64,000 bases of DNA from Alectryocaccobium sp964389285. Its GTDB lineage: Bacteria > Bacillota > Clostridia > Lachnospirales > Lachnospiraceae. The DNA is taken from the NCBI GenBank assembly GCA_964389285.1, contig CAYMCZ010000008.1, positions 1-64,000 of the forward strand, in the 5' to 3' direction. The stretch's first letter is position 1, and each line of letters begins with the position of its first letter. Under the pieces are notes generated by a model. The model was not told the origin of the DNA, made no database searches, and saw only the letters and a program-made list of their open reading frames with translations. Positions 40,501 to 46,507 of this stretch are shown here, one piece after another. The position numbers and the translations under genes were made by a program.

Positions 40501-42084
40501 GACGGCTGCGCCGTTTACGGATGCGCCGAGCATCAGGGCATCTACCGTGACCGTCTCGCTTGAGCCGTCGGCTGTCTTTTTTGTCACGCTTTCATTGACC
40601 GTATCCGTTACGCTCATGGTAAAGAGCTGGCTTCCTGACGAACGTCCGTCCACATACCACTGGACGTAATAATAGTTTTCCGGGTTTTGCGGACGAAGGG
40701 CCTGCGGAAGTTTTGAAGGCATATTCAGCCATACGGAATCGACGGCCTTCTTTGTCGCGCCTGTTGCCTCGGAATATGTATCTATAACCGCTTTTATCGT
40801 ATTTGACGGCATGGTGAGGACATCCCCGGTCCTTGGGGTCTGGACACTCACCACGGCATAGAAATCGTCGGAAACGGTCCCATCCGTCATTTCGTATGAG
40901 TAAGCGCTCTGGAAATTGACCGGATCCGCATTGGGATCGGGACTTGTCATCCTGAATGTACCCTGAAGCATATATTTCGACGCGGCGGAAAGGGCGTTTA
41001 CATTGGTTATGACTATGTTGTTGCCCACACGTTTCCACGCGAAATCAGCCGTCTGGGATTCTCCTTCCCTCGGCACGGCAAGAGTCAGGAGTCCCGGCTC
41101 CCTTCCGTATCTGTCAAGCCAGAGATACGCAGGCAAAACGATCTCTATCGCGCCCGCTTCTATGTTGCCTTTCCCGGAAAGATTCAGATCCACCTGCCAT
41201 TGCTGATTCGGGATGGTCTCATTTGAAGGCGCAAGATAAAGATCATCGAATTTTGCCGGCTCGTCGGATCCCGTGCTTGCCGACAGCCACCGCATCGTCA
41301 CTCTCTCCAGAGTTATGCCGTCCGCGGTTATCGGCTCCGGGAAAACCGGATCGGCAGAGTTTCCGCGCATATCCTGTTCTTCCTGCGCATACATCTGTTC
41401 AGCCGGTATGATTTCGGGAACAAGCGTATCCAGGACTTCCGGGTTCAGATTTTCTTCTTCAAGGGAATTTGTATATAAGGATTCGTCATCATAAATGAGC
41501 GCAAGGGTGGACGGCTGAAGATATTCGTTTGAAAGAAGCACTTCCTCCTCATCCGGAGCGATCTCGATGAGCTCGGTCTCTGCGGGCGTGACAGCTTCCT
41601 CCCGTTCTTCATAACATGAGTCGCTGTGGGTATGTTCCTTCATGCCGCATACAAGCACGTATTCATCCCCGACCTTTTCAACGCAGTCCGGTGTGTGCAG
41701 GTGCTCTATCATGCCGCAGTAAAGCCCCAAAGACTGCTGCTCCTGTATATCCGCAGTGCCGTTCGGGTTTTCAACCATCCCGCAAATATATATATGTACG
41801 GTTTCGTAACATAAAAAGGTATGTTCGTGATTGGAATCAGAGCAGTTTCTGACCTTTACGGTATAATAACAATCCCACGAATGAAAATGCTCATCCTGAA
41901 CATCCGATGCTTCATAAGTTTCCTGTTCCGGTACTTGTTCCTGTTCCGATACCTGCTCCTGTTCCTGTACCTCTTCCGCATATACGGAAAACGTCCCCTG
42001 GAACGAAGACAGGATCAGAAAAAAAGTAAACACTACCGCCAGAACTCTTTTCAAAACGTCTCGGCCTTTTCTGTTTTTGTACAT
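28594..42084 (-). CDS. Giant multidomain secreted surface protein, 4496 residues
   Basis: Signal peptide about 1-36 (ending SVYAEE). A Cys/His-rich segment follows at about 60-165 with CGM-E-H-H-C motifs. Cna-B-like domains lie near 605-700 and 1478-1660. Then two beta-sandwich types alternate. Type A (K strand, F-F-V-L, GLPxGxxYTVxE, FTNTY) is intact near 1665-1786 and 4348-4460. Type B is pilin-linker-like (F-F-L, YTYYVREV, FTN) and occurs near 1788, 1948, 2860, 3673 and 4235. Three type A units are split by inserts: InlB-type repeat plus DUF6273-like (about 2318-2780), DUF285 leucine-rich plus InlB repeats (about 3066-3600), and an unrecognised domain (about 3880-4160). The end is VFMPTG, a hydrophobic helix and SKRRS, a non-canonical sorting signal. 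The ribosome site is weak (GGGG). Likely adhesin or stalk. Confidence 0.9.
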   Translation of the reverse strand: MYKNRKGRDVLKRVLAVVFTFFLILSSFQGTFSVYAEEVQEQEQVSEQEQVPEQETYEASDVQDEHFHSWDCYYTVKVRNCSDSNHEHTFLCYETVHIYICGMVENPNGTADIQEQQSLGLYCGMIEHLHTPDCVEKVGDEYVLVCGMKEHTHSDSCYEEREEAVTPAETELIEIAPDEEEVLLSNEYLQPSTLALIYDDESLYTNSLEEENLNPEVLDTLVPEIIPAEQMYAQEEQDMRGNSADPVFPEPITADGITLERVTMRWLSASTGSDEPAKFDDLYLAPSNETIPNQQWQVDLNLSGKGNIEAGAIEIVLPAYLWLDRYGREPGLLTLAVPREGESQTADFAWKRVGNNIVITNVNALSAASKYMLQGTFRMTSPDPNADPVNFQSAYSYEMTDGTVSDDFYAVVSVQTPRTGDVLTMPSNTIKAVIDTYSEATGATKKAVDSVWLNMPSKLPQALRPQNPENYYYVQWYVDGRSSGSQLFTMSVTDTVNESVTKKTADGSSETVTVDALMLGASVNGAAVPSADGKTVTANLLENGWNDKDNTAYIWTAYPKDQFEEEGATYTLHNSQTIKVVGTDDNEDSEKTASASVSFKKPIEWKIKKVWNDNNNAAGRRPSGVSVWIQNTTTNKRVASGYLNKSNNWSFSWADDGSISEYQAYESSLPGGSEPTEYFSDGSSRTKRWSYTQQSRVYDPATHTWTFTNKYNESYYYSSDPKLSFTKSGLNHTNYQQKATSDRDLQHLLNGRYSSLISHSLSTNALILPYTVEEGANVNDTSKHGKREVTLELKDEQISFAGRRLSAGEYAFRSVTLRSIETYGWIPDEEGARPGSYEDSGTWNPTGAIPVEIWGKPEGSNDWVKYAVFDSSGVPTALEEGVTVSGRNVLFSDELNIYAVKAAIPSRDAKVSANIEASYVIRPSDQVVARVESAFSQTDTAMLNSVNYASCTVYDSEGGQLNSAADNTTAYLHGRNYKLAVDLSKKTLFTYNDRGNRNLVYTNTLTLYQQSNVPTLSDYESSIEDGQLPFSAEGVFYDLLPPGMFADESSFTITDGTIKTIDVYENYNGSGRQLVKVKAVLNENRIFKSASDTDADPGSYHYRDSSWPDTGYGRKHVLTFKSTYSYDEARNRGLKNLRNTAAYEADEPVFGNMRYWTGENDAPSGANHKASLQAVIPSLRQYMTNLDPDRNDPVFVYAGDDYRTTETDYSALSSIRKHVQAMGDEEWSDGLRSDVNVYEGGKYTYRLTATSFTDTVTKDIIILDSFETHKTVTITDPGDTSLRQGAILDQEEADAANALLSPGSALATYVETPSWKGTFRSVDVSEIEAMGCKPVIYYSTVADIDLSPEIYNPDNEQNVVREKLQDTSVWSTTLPDDPSTVTAIAIDCGKKANDSDFELTEGKALIAYIHMQAPTYETQPDAFADTDYDQPKNNAHAFNSVYMDATSFEDLETPVISHAYNSSGYTMTGIIGTDIDIVKNWDDLDDNDGFRPESVHVELLRNGESVGKETDIYAEADWQGSFEHVILYDDDGIKYDYSIRETEVSGYTSTSRIQGTTIYITNKHIPETINVPFSKEWTSNEDPGWEANIPDSVNVRLFRDDVYTGLNRTIRAGLDGSWKGSFNGVLKYHDHGTPYVYTVDETVVPTDFYRTVDDDTNTITNIYYPYGDLSIEKEVRNATDKALDNSFSFTLSLKDDNGEPYVKKYAFRIVKAEDETQIISEGEAGNGDTFQIFSDEKILIYDIPSGANYTVTESPIPGFTNTAQSGTSGKIRADRVSQAVFTNTYSSRGTMSLQADKELTGSQELRRYFFRAEVYDDSGKAIKVSTNQMPYESDPEALLHRAKFNFGQFNYTDADDAQLFVYTVKETDQQKAGYTYDTTEYTVLAAPRDNGNGTMTIERWILKSTQNPAVPYDASGTWYLDEDPAPPAQEGWEVVTGIEFSNRYEASGETTLRAWKVLEARDLTDGEFTFELLDEEGNVIDTAVNTADGSVVFNALKFTEQDAGKTYKYAIREKKGTDATVNYDESVYGYSVYVVDYGNGTLGFTQSPKNVNIVPEEKTYSIRYAKKDLPYGFVKDIDANDLDGFSFGFTGDSPDDPGLITAEEIYLDTPIELKKLFSNAYFPPAVYYDSETDEYIYNGEAYTLIEDTAVETLADYVKVVAQIEEALVLSNGNRLRNNEYGTGGVVYFFENYGWTRLMRVAEDGDWHNYIIGNDQQFLSLAGCPDNISFLPVNHRLYSTYPMKVKHTEYRYEISDDEGELPVFRNTLKPGSLNLSKYTEDDPGDGQEFKFKIKLIGPDVDGLELEYELEQAHTPRYQEVTFDANGGHFGTDESWTENSVSYTWNGQTEKYENDDPDVPDPVRNGYSFGGWTVEPDGEIYTPETEITGNKTVYAKWDALPLARYAVSLYGIGIDMVAENDNLVNTSMTASSDMVAAQQGGLTFGPAYGENYTNAFKAHTPSGLTESGNEHRCLHEDDWSVIIEWNNYDPYVYEQCISEGCTHSVYLDIPELLKGTCTDDEYAALTGDGVSVLLTELAEDARRRNPLSYSGNPNYGTNYGGWGASRTRAMLNGYDSLTLRSSVSGYCTEAENVSPDVESYINEDTLIKAFPVELQNAIGKRKTLYDSVWDSMTYSNLKRSYDKLWLLSVNEIWPMSSFDSYWYEPKYSHPQEGSPYPYFTAKMNAGYINKVQQASPGVVGYGISGNSERYWFRSIYRAGSGNGENTYYDGSIMCYYSFFDIGICPCFTLKRNSNSDNNADSSSDAGYENRSSFSIDPFDADSTRSSLRQTGTPIDIVNGEFEITLKGGEAANIDGIPAGTAYQIYEETPDGWVLVETVNASGTINALETVYAAFTNKYQPGTTTAQFTGVKLLDNQPAEAGAFEIELVENGSVIQTKTTLDGGFIQFDPIVYDSPGVHTYTVREVTGASDTIDYDTHTELITVTVTDDGEGNLTAVTSESAMTFSNTTRPGVLKIKKEGEGVTEANKDDLFTFKVTLYNENGTLVEGGDYYYYREDEDGKVIPESRSRAQSKEEYSEQEKESERAASAYAKDASFDSAEASTPTLRTASVVYSGTHGTCRWEIDSDGVLTVHEGTLEQFNYGNSSKNGWLANDSYKNAIKKVVITEHVIAPQNGGTFFAGLSNLEEVDLSGLDTSQCTDFETMFRLCPSLKSVDLSCLDTSNVTNYWCMFDGCTSMTSCNISGFNTSNIVSMDRMFKNCSSLESIDLSSFSSESLQDVECMFYGCSSLRELDLSWMNTSNITLNLWYNFSAPFCGIVEGCTSLRKITLGPLPNIFSINRLRFYYHTYVNLDNYKYLITLPTPPNDGYYKGKWIREDEVYGPYTSAELREGFTSDMAGTWVWEMDESVSNTYFDANGGFTTAGDVTTTDGTLPDITMPDSTTTTRPGYILIGWSTDKNGESDIYEPGETVTGITRLHVPLTLYAQWLDEGSFLKYKVEHYQQNSNLSGYNLTDSSTEMIPYEGRDIEVTPPVNDYPGFVTPEPQTVTLSLGDITVIKYYYDCMTYKIEFDGNGATSGQMTEQTMVWGISNEIKANVYSKSGEIFTGWNTDADGNGTKYTDKQRIALTPQTDGETITLYAQWSGNGVTPVKPTQGEIYVTAKAGETIVFPDLPAGTKYTIEEVGLPAGWTQDGDIEGAEGTILANGISKAKAKNRYEGVGSAAVTVYKDLVGGTPQVGQFSFKLFELTGENLETVSELETAENGAPDQNEKIPGQGEDEYIDNPWYLKAPVRFSDISFTEPGTYHYQVVEIGGSDPQIIYDTEAVKNVTIEVEDAGGGILEAAVIYEGEDRLFTNRMSTGDLRLTKELVNATEKAKDAVFNFTVRLYDGEGNELTGEYQVLKRNENQPFIEETEYETVVTAPTSFERTRKATGDTAATPRSGVSAITDKLGDGDKSNAYQHNFNRTGTTNSGYSVAEWTRTQSTADPATDMTGYVDHSLQTTPPASTYSEGKLRLAYVVNGNKENVPVYIRIPLSPGVTIDESESIGFFNRDAIVAPDVSTGMYLRNPPWSDSSKVMPNAVYDIVTDEETGQQTLYVGLNYSGSGNPKSSSNSYMTVVVIPALMNSVTTSEYSEVYSEDGWYSLAENAEAKFINYNNYVSEGKTFNSTDPAEEYASFEGNGNILSIPSSKLARPGEIIVHTTRTENFDQDLGTIKSGDTVSLKGGENIRITGLPHNARYVLEEAVAPGFELTDSTGLEGVIVAGEEAFATAENTYSTSGSASISVTKVLLGRELTGGTYLFELTDENGVVLAEAYAGADGNVSFALDYSAEDDGQDYTYYVREVQGTEHADYDIHDVEVDVHVEDNGSGEMTATVNYPEPGARTFTNLAWDMLEIHKTIDGSMGNKEDVFDFTFDVVSGRIIELPDGWKDEGVVEGKQRYSFKLGHDGTTAVELLYGTEYIITESNGHYNTTMQRDAEAVVRSNVFTGSAEKDSRIEVKNTLEGAIPTEVFMPTGLLVILIAAAGIAVKITMSYLSKRRS

Positions 42085-42192
42085 ATTTTTTACCCCGCTG
42101 TTGTTGAACTCTTTCTAAAGATCTTGTGTCAATCCACTCCAAAGTCAGCACTTCATAAAACCTCGGGAGCTATATTATTAAATTAAAACTGT

Positions 42193-43248
42193 TCAGACCA
42201 GCTCCAAAGCCAGCCTGTAAAATACAGGATCTTCCATTGCCTCTTCCGCGGTATCGTATCCGGAGAAAGAACCGAATACATCCGTGGCGTCGAGATTAAT
42301 CCCTTCCGTCCTGTAATGGTTTGAAATAATGTACATTTTTTCGACTGAAAGCAGGTCGATATTGAGCAGAAGCTTTTCCATCATCCTGCATGAACTCAGC
42401 TTCGGCTCGGTGATGACCACACACACATCCGAAAGTGCGATCATCGAAATAGTTTCTTTGTTAAGCGCTGTGCCTACGTCCAGAATGATATGCGAAAAAT
42501 CGTTTTTCTCTTTTATCAATTCTACAATATCATATATCTGCGCCGACTTGATGCCCAGCTTTGAAAGCGGCTTCTCAAAAGGAAGCAGACAGGTTATTTC
42601 ACCCTGATATACGTTTTTCAGCAGCGACCAGTATGTGTTTTCGTTAATATCCCTGATATGAAGCGCCAGCGCGGGATCCGCCGTCTGCCTCGTCTCCAAC
42701 AGGCCGCAGAAGCTCTGCAGGTTATCACAGCCTATCACTATGGCCGATTCGCCCAGTTTTTTTAATTTCTTCGCAAGAGCAATGGCGGCAAGGCTTTTAC
42801 CGCTGCCGCCTATGGGCGAATATACGGTAATAACCCTGGTTTTCTTTTCCTGTGTTTCTTCGGGGATATCAAAATCCTCAAACCCGTCGTCATCTTCGCT
42901 GATACCGGCGAGACTGTTTTTGATAAACTCAAAAATTTCTTCTTTTGTACGGTACTTAAGAACCATGCGTCCGGAATCTTCCGAATCCGGATCCATGTTG
43001 ATTTTGCGGTCAATAAGCATTATGTGGGAAATATTATGCTCTTTTAAAAATTCACCGTAAAACTTTCTGGAAATAAGAAGAACATCTATATCACGATGAA
43101 GCCTGAAATAGTTTTCCAGATATTCTCTGGATGTGATTATCTGAATAGAAGCTTCGTAATAAAAAGATTTAATCAGCTTTTCTTCGAAGCTTTTAATGTA
43201 TTCATGATCGGGATCCGCAATAACTATGTGTTTTGTGTGCTGTATCAT
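42193..43248 (-). CDS. TadZ/CpaE-like ATPase with pseudo-receiver domain
   Basis: 351 residues. Residues 1-110 look like a receiver-type fold (HIVIADPDHEYIKSFEEKL, DVLLISRKF, HIMLIDRK). A MinD/ParA-like ATPase follows: P-loop PIGGSGKSLAA near 145, IVIGCDNLQSF, and HIILDVGTALNKE near 252, then VVITEPKLSS. The usual signature lysine of the deviant Walker A (KGGxGKT) is replaced by Ile. In the Tad pilus this family positions the machinery at a pole; no other tad genes are visible here except the FHA partner. Start behind AGGAGG, 11 bases after the FHA gene. Confidence 0.82.
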   Translation of the reverse strand: MIQHTKHIVIADPDHEYIKSFEEKLIKSFYYEASIQIITSREYLENYFRLHRDIDVLLISRKFYGEFLKEHNISHIMLIDRKINMDPDSEDSGRMVLKYRTKEEIFEFIKNSLAGISEDDDGFEDFDIPEETQEKKTRVITVYSPIGGSGKSLAAIALAKKLKKLGESAIVIGCDNLQSFCGLLETRQTADPALALHIRDINENTYWSLLKNVYQGEITCLLPFEKPLSKLGIKSAQIYDIVELIKEKNDFSHIILDVGTALNKETISMIALSDVCVVITEPKLSSCRMMEKLLLNIDLLSVEKMYIISNHYRTEGINLDATDVFGSFSGYDTAEEAMEDPVFYRLALELV

Positions 43249-43259
43249 GCGTATCCCTC

Positions 43260-44084
43260 CTAATCCGCATTTTCGACGTTAAATGTGCAGTCCCCGAACC
43301 TGATGATGCTTCCCGTCCCGAAAGGCACGTGGGTCATGGCGGGAATCTGATGGTCGTTTAAAAACGTGCCGGATTCGCTGTTAAGATCCTGAATGAAGAA
43401 GCTTATATCATTCCAGCCGATCAAAGCATGAAGCGGACTGATTCCGGGCATTTCCAAAAAGCCGTCAACCCCCGCATCATCCGAGCCGATAAAGAAATCG
43501 TCGTGCCCTACGACAAAGACCACCGGTTCAGGCAGGTTTATGCTGCGAAGAATGATCCTGTCGTCATCTTTAAGCGGCGGACGTTCCATGGCTTCGCGAA
43601 GCTCGTCCCAATTGCCCGGATCCTTTTCCTGCAGATATTCTATCTGACGGCAGACGGTCTCTCCCTCGGGAGAGAGCTTAAATAATTCTTCGAGCAAAGA
43701 ATATATCCTTTTAACATATATCCTGCTCTCCAAAACCTCCACGGGCAGAACGGCAGGAAGGCATATCAGATACACCTGTTCGGCTTCGTCTGTGTAAATG
43801 CTGTCCAGGTCCCAGATCACGTTTTCAACCGAAAGCTCCATGATGTCTTCTATTTTTCTGACATAGTCAAGAATCTCAATGCCGACTTTTTTCAGGGTCT
43901 CAAACGAAATTCCTTCGCTGGCATTGGTGATGCTTCTTAATCCTTCGGTAAAATATACAAGCTGGATCATGCTGTTCCAGCGGACCCATTTGCATGGGAG
44001 TATCCCGGGAGTTTCTTCATTCTCCAGATATTCCAATGCTGTTTTATCTAAAAGCTCTTCTGAATTGAAGAGAAAATCCCTCAT
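43260..44084 (-). CDS. DUF6382-like plus degenerate FHA domain protein
   Basis: 274 residues. The N-terminal about 165 residues resemble DUF6382 (LVYFTEGLRSITNASEGISFETLKKVGIEIL, YLICLPAVLP). A C-terminal FHA domain spans about 195-272: FFIGSDDAGVDGFLEMPGISPLHALIGW, LNSESGTFLNDHQI and FGTGSIIRFGD. The arginine of the usual GR turn is Ser here and the SRxH motif reads SPLH, so phosphothreonine binding is doubtful. It pairs with the TadZ-like gene. Start at 44084 behind GGAGGA. Confidence 0.82.
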   Translation of the reverse strand: MRDFLFNSEELLDKTALEYLENEETPGILPCKWVRWNSMIQLVYFTEGLRSITNASEGISFETLKKVGIEILDYVRKIEDIMELSVENVIWDLDSIYTDEAEQVYLICLPAVLPVEVLESRIYVKRIYSLLEELFKLSPEGETVCRQIEYLQEKDPGNWDELREAMERPPLKDDDRIILRSINLPEPVVFVVGHDDFFIGSDDAGVDGFLEMPGISPLHALIGWNDISFFIQDLNSESGTFLNDHQIPAMTHVPFGTGSIIRFGDCTFNVENAD

Positions 44085-44140
44085 ACATCTTCCTCCTCAT
44101 AAGTAATAAAATAATACCATATTTTCGAGTATTTGAAAAG

Positions 44141-44174
44141 AAAAAAAGGACAGGCTGAAGATTATAGCCTGTCC
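44141..44174 (-). terminator. Terminator of ftsZ
   Basis: GGACAGGCT / AGCCTGTCC, 9 pairs with a 9-base loop, followed by seven T residues on the minus strand. It lies 22 bases after the ftsZ stop and separates ftsZ from the FHA-TadZ-adhesin island. Confidence 0.85.
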
Positions 44175-44196
44175 CTGATATTAAAATCATGTGAAA

Positions 44197-45360
44197 TCAG
44201 TTATTTCTGTTTTTTAAAAACTCCGGAATCTGAATGTCCTTTTTAGGTACATTGCTCTTTATAGGTGCCGAAGCCTGCGGGAGAATATTTTCGATGTTCT
44301 GGCCCGGAAGCTTAAACGTAGGAATCGAAAATCCTCCGGATGACTGAGCCGCCGCGGATTTTCTTTTTTCCTCGGGTTTGGTCTCCTTTACGCTGGCCTG
44401 AGTAGCCGTTTCTTCGTTAAGTCCCGTAGCGATAACCGTGATTTTGGCATAATCCGGAATGGAGTCGTCGTACATTGCGCCGAAGATGATGTTAGCTTCC
44501 TCTCCCGCAAGGTTCTGTACGTAACTCGCGGCATCATTGGCATCCATAAGGCTGATATCGCCTGAAATATTGATGATGACATGTGTAGCGCCCGTTATCG
44601 TAGTCTCAAGAAGAGGACTGGATACGGCCTGCTGAACCGCCTCAAGCGCTTTATCATCGCCTTTGCCCTCACCTATTCCGATATGCGCGATGCCTTTGTC
44701 GGTCATGACCGTCTGTACGTCGGCAAAGTCAAGATTGATAAGAGCAGGCAGATTAATAAGGTCGGTTATGCCCTGTACGGCCTGTTTAAGAACTTCATCT
44801 GCTTTTTTAAGCGCCTCAGGCATGGTAGTGCGTCTGTCTACGATCTCAAGCAGTCTGTCATTCGGTATTACGATCAGAGTGTCTACGTTTGTTTTTAATT
44901 TTTCGATGCCGGTAAGGGCATTGTTCATACGTGTCTTGGCCTCAAATCTGAAAGGCTTCGTCACTACTCCTACGGTCAGAATACCCATCTCTTTGGCAAT
45001 CCCGGCAACTATGGGAGCAGCTCCCGTACCCGTGCCGCCGCCCATGCCGCATGTCACGAATACCATATCGGCGCCTTCTATAAGGTCGCGAATTTCATCA
45101 AGGCTCTCCTCTGCAGCAAGCTGGCCGACTTCCGGCTTTGCTCCGGCTCCGAGTCCCTTTGTAACTTTTTCACCGATCTGAAGAACCGATGGCGCTTTGC
45201 AGAGCTGAAGTGCCTGACGGTCGGTATTGACACCGACAAACTCAACTCCGCCTATGGCTTCCTCGACCATGCGGTTGACTGCGTTATTGCCTGCGCCGCC
45301 TACTCCGATAACTATAATTTTTGCTGCTGAATCAGATTCGTTTGTCATTATCTCTAACAA
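44197..45360 (-). CDS. ftsZ: Cell division protein FtsZ
   Basis: 387 residues. Tubulin signature GGGTGTGAAP near 110, GVGGAGNNAVNRM near 20, T7 loop NLDFADV near 212, and a variable linker ending in a short conserved tail (KKDIQIPEFLKNRNN), the binding site for FtsA/SepF. The TTG at 45360 is favoured as start because GGGGGA lies 8 bases upstream, while the ATG four codons later lies too far from it. It stands next to the ribosomal cluster rather than in a dcw cluster. Confidence 0.97.
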   Translation of the reverse strand: MLEIMTNESDSAAKIIVIGVGGAGNNAVNRMVEEAIGGVEFVGVNTDRQALQLCKAPSVLQIGEKVTKGLGAGAKPEVGQLAAEESLDEIRDLIEGADMVFVTCGMGGGTGTGAAPIVAGIAKEMGILTVGVVTKPFRFEAKTRMNNALTGIEKLKTNVDTLIVIPNDRLLEIVDRRTTMPEALKKADEVLKQAVQGITDLINLPALINLDFADVQTVMTDKGIAHIGIGEGKGDDKALEAVQQAVSSPLLETTITGATHVIINISGDISLMDANDAASYVQNLAGEEANIIFGAMYDDSIPDYAKITVIATGLNEETATQASVKETKPEEKRKSAAAQSSGGFSIPTFKLPGQNIENILPQASAPIKSNVPKKDIQIPEFLKNRNN

Positions 45361-45472
45361 GGTTTTATTCCCCCTTTATGAAAGTGTCCCCATTAAAAAA
45401 AACTAAAAAAATAAGTCAAAACATTTACTACTTCATAATATAATCATTACATAAAAAAGGCAACTGTTTTTT

Positions 45473-45691
45473 TTATTTATCACGCCAAATTATTCTGCCT
45501 TTGCTCAAATCGTAAGGAGACAGTTCCAGCGTAACCTTATCCCCCGGAAGAATCTTAATATAATTCATTCGCAGCTTGCCGCTTATATGCGCGAGAACAA
45601 CGTGGTTGTTTTCAAGCTCTACCTTAAACATTGCGTTCGGCAATTTCTCAAGTACTCTTCCTTCAACTTCAATTACATCTGATTTTGACAT
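45473..45691 (-). CDS. infA: Translation initiation factor IF-1
   Basis: 72 residues of S1/OB fold: KSDVIEVEGRVLEKLPNAMF, VELENNHVVLAHISGKLRMN and GDKVTLELSPYDLSKGRI. ATG at 45691 behind GGAGGG. It is the last gene of the spc-type cluster here; rpmJ, which normally follows, is absent. Confidence 0.98.
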   Translation of the reverse strand: MSKSDVIEVEGRVLEKLPNAMFKVELENNHVVLAHISGKLRMNYIKILPGDKVTLELSPYDLSKGRIIWRDK

Positions 45692-45740
45692 CAATAACCC
45701 TCCGTTATGTCATAATTTCATTGCAAATATCTAAACGATA

Positions 45741-46502
45741 TTAAATATGTTTCGTAAATGTTAATAATTCCGGTTCATCTTTGGTAATAAGTACCGTATT
45801 TTCGTAGTGAGCCGAATATGAGCCGTCCGTCGTGGCTACGGTCCATCCGTCATCCAGCCATACAACGTCATACGTTCCCATGTTTATCATCGGCTCGATA
45901 GCAAGCGTCATGCCTGCTTTAAGCTTCATCCCCCGTCTCTTGCAGGGAAAATTAGGCACTTCCGGATCTTCGTGAAGGCTCGTTCCTATTCCGTGTCCCA
46001 CAAGGGCTTCCACTACTCCGTACCCGTGTCTGTGGGCATAATTGCCGATTGCTGCCGATATATCGTATAAATGACAGCCTTCCCTAGCAAATTTTATGCC
46101 TTCAAAAAAGCATTGCCGGGTCACTTCGATAAGCTGTTCGGCTTCTTTTGAGATCCTGCCTACCGGATGTGTTCTGGCGGCGTCCGAGTGATAACCTTTG
46201 TAAATAAGGCCCGCGTCGAGACTTACTATATCGCCTTCTTTAAGGATCCTGCTTTTTTGGGGAATCCCGTGAACAACCTCTTCGTTTACGGATACGCAGA
46301 CGGAAGCCGGGTAACCGTTATAATTCAAAAAATTCGGAATGCACCCGAAAGAGCGGATACGCTCTTCTCCGAACCTGTCGATATCATAAGTTGATATCCC
46401 CGGAGAAATTATCTCGGCGAGGGCGTCATGCACCTCTTCGAGATATTTCCCCGCGGTTCTCATTAAATCAATTTCTTTATGGGATTTTATCGTAACCGGC
46501 AT
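45741..46502 (-). CDS. map: Type I methionine aminopeptidase
   Basis: 253 residues. Metal ligands are recognisable in SLDAGLIYKGYHSDAARTHPVG (two Asp), VGHGIGTSLHEDPEVPNF (His), and TLAIEPMINMG (Glu), with a final Glu in YENTVLIT. Removes N-terminal Met. Standard position between adk and infA. Confidence 0.97.
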   Translation of the reverse strand: MPVTIKSHKEIDLMRTAGKYLEEVHDALAEIISPGISTYDIDRFGEERIRSFGCIPNFLNYNGYPASVCVSVNEEVVHGIPQKSRILKEGDIVSLDAGLIYKGYHSDAARTHPVGRISKEAEQLIEVTRQCFFEGIKFAREGCHLYDISAAIGNYAHRHGYGVVEALVGHGIGTSLHEDPEVPNFPCKRRGMKLKAGMTLAIEPMINMGTYDVVWLDDGWTVATTDGSYSAHYENTVLITKDEPELLTFTKHI

Positions 46503-46507
46503 AAGCC

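Noticed and set aside
28594..42084. Assembly artefact or several genes joined for the 4496-residue frame
   Set aside because: The frame is continuous, with one signal peptide at the start and one membrane anchor at the end, and the repeats keep register throughout; a single gene is the simplest reading.
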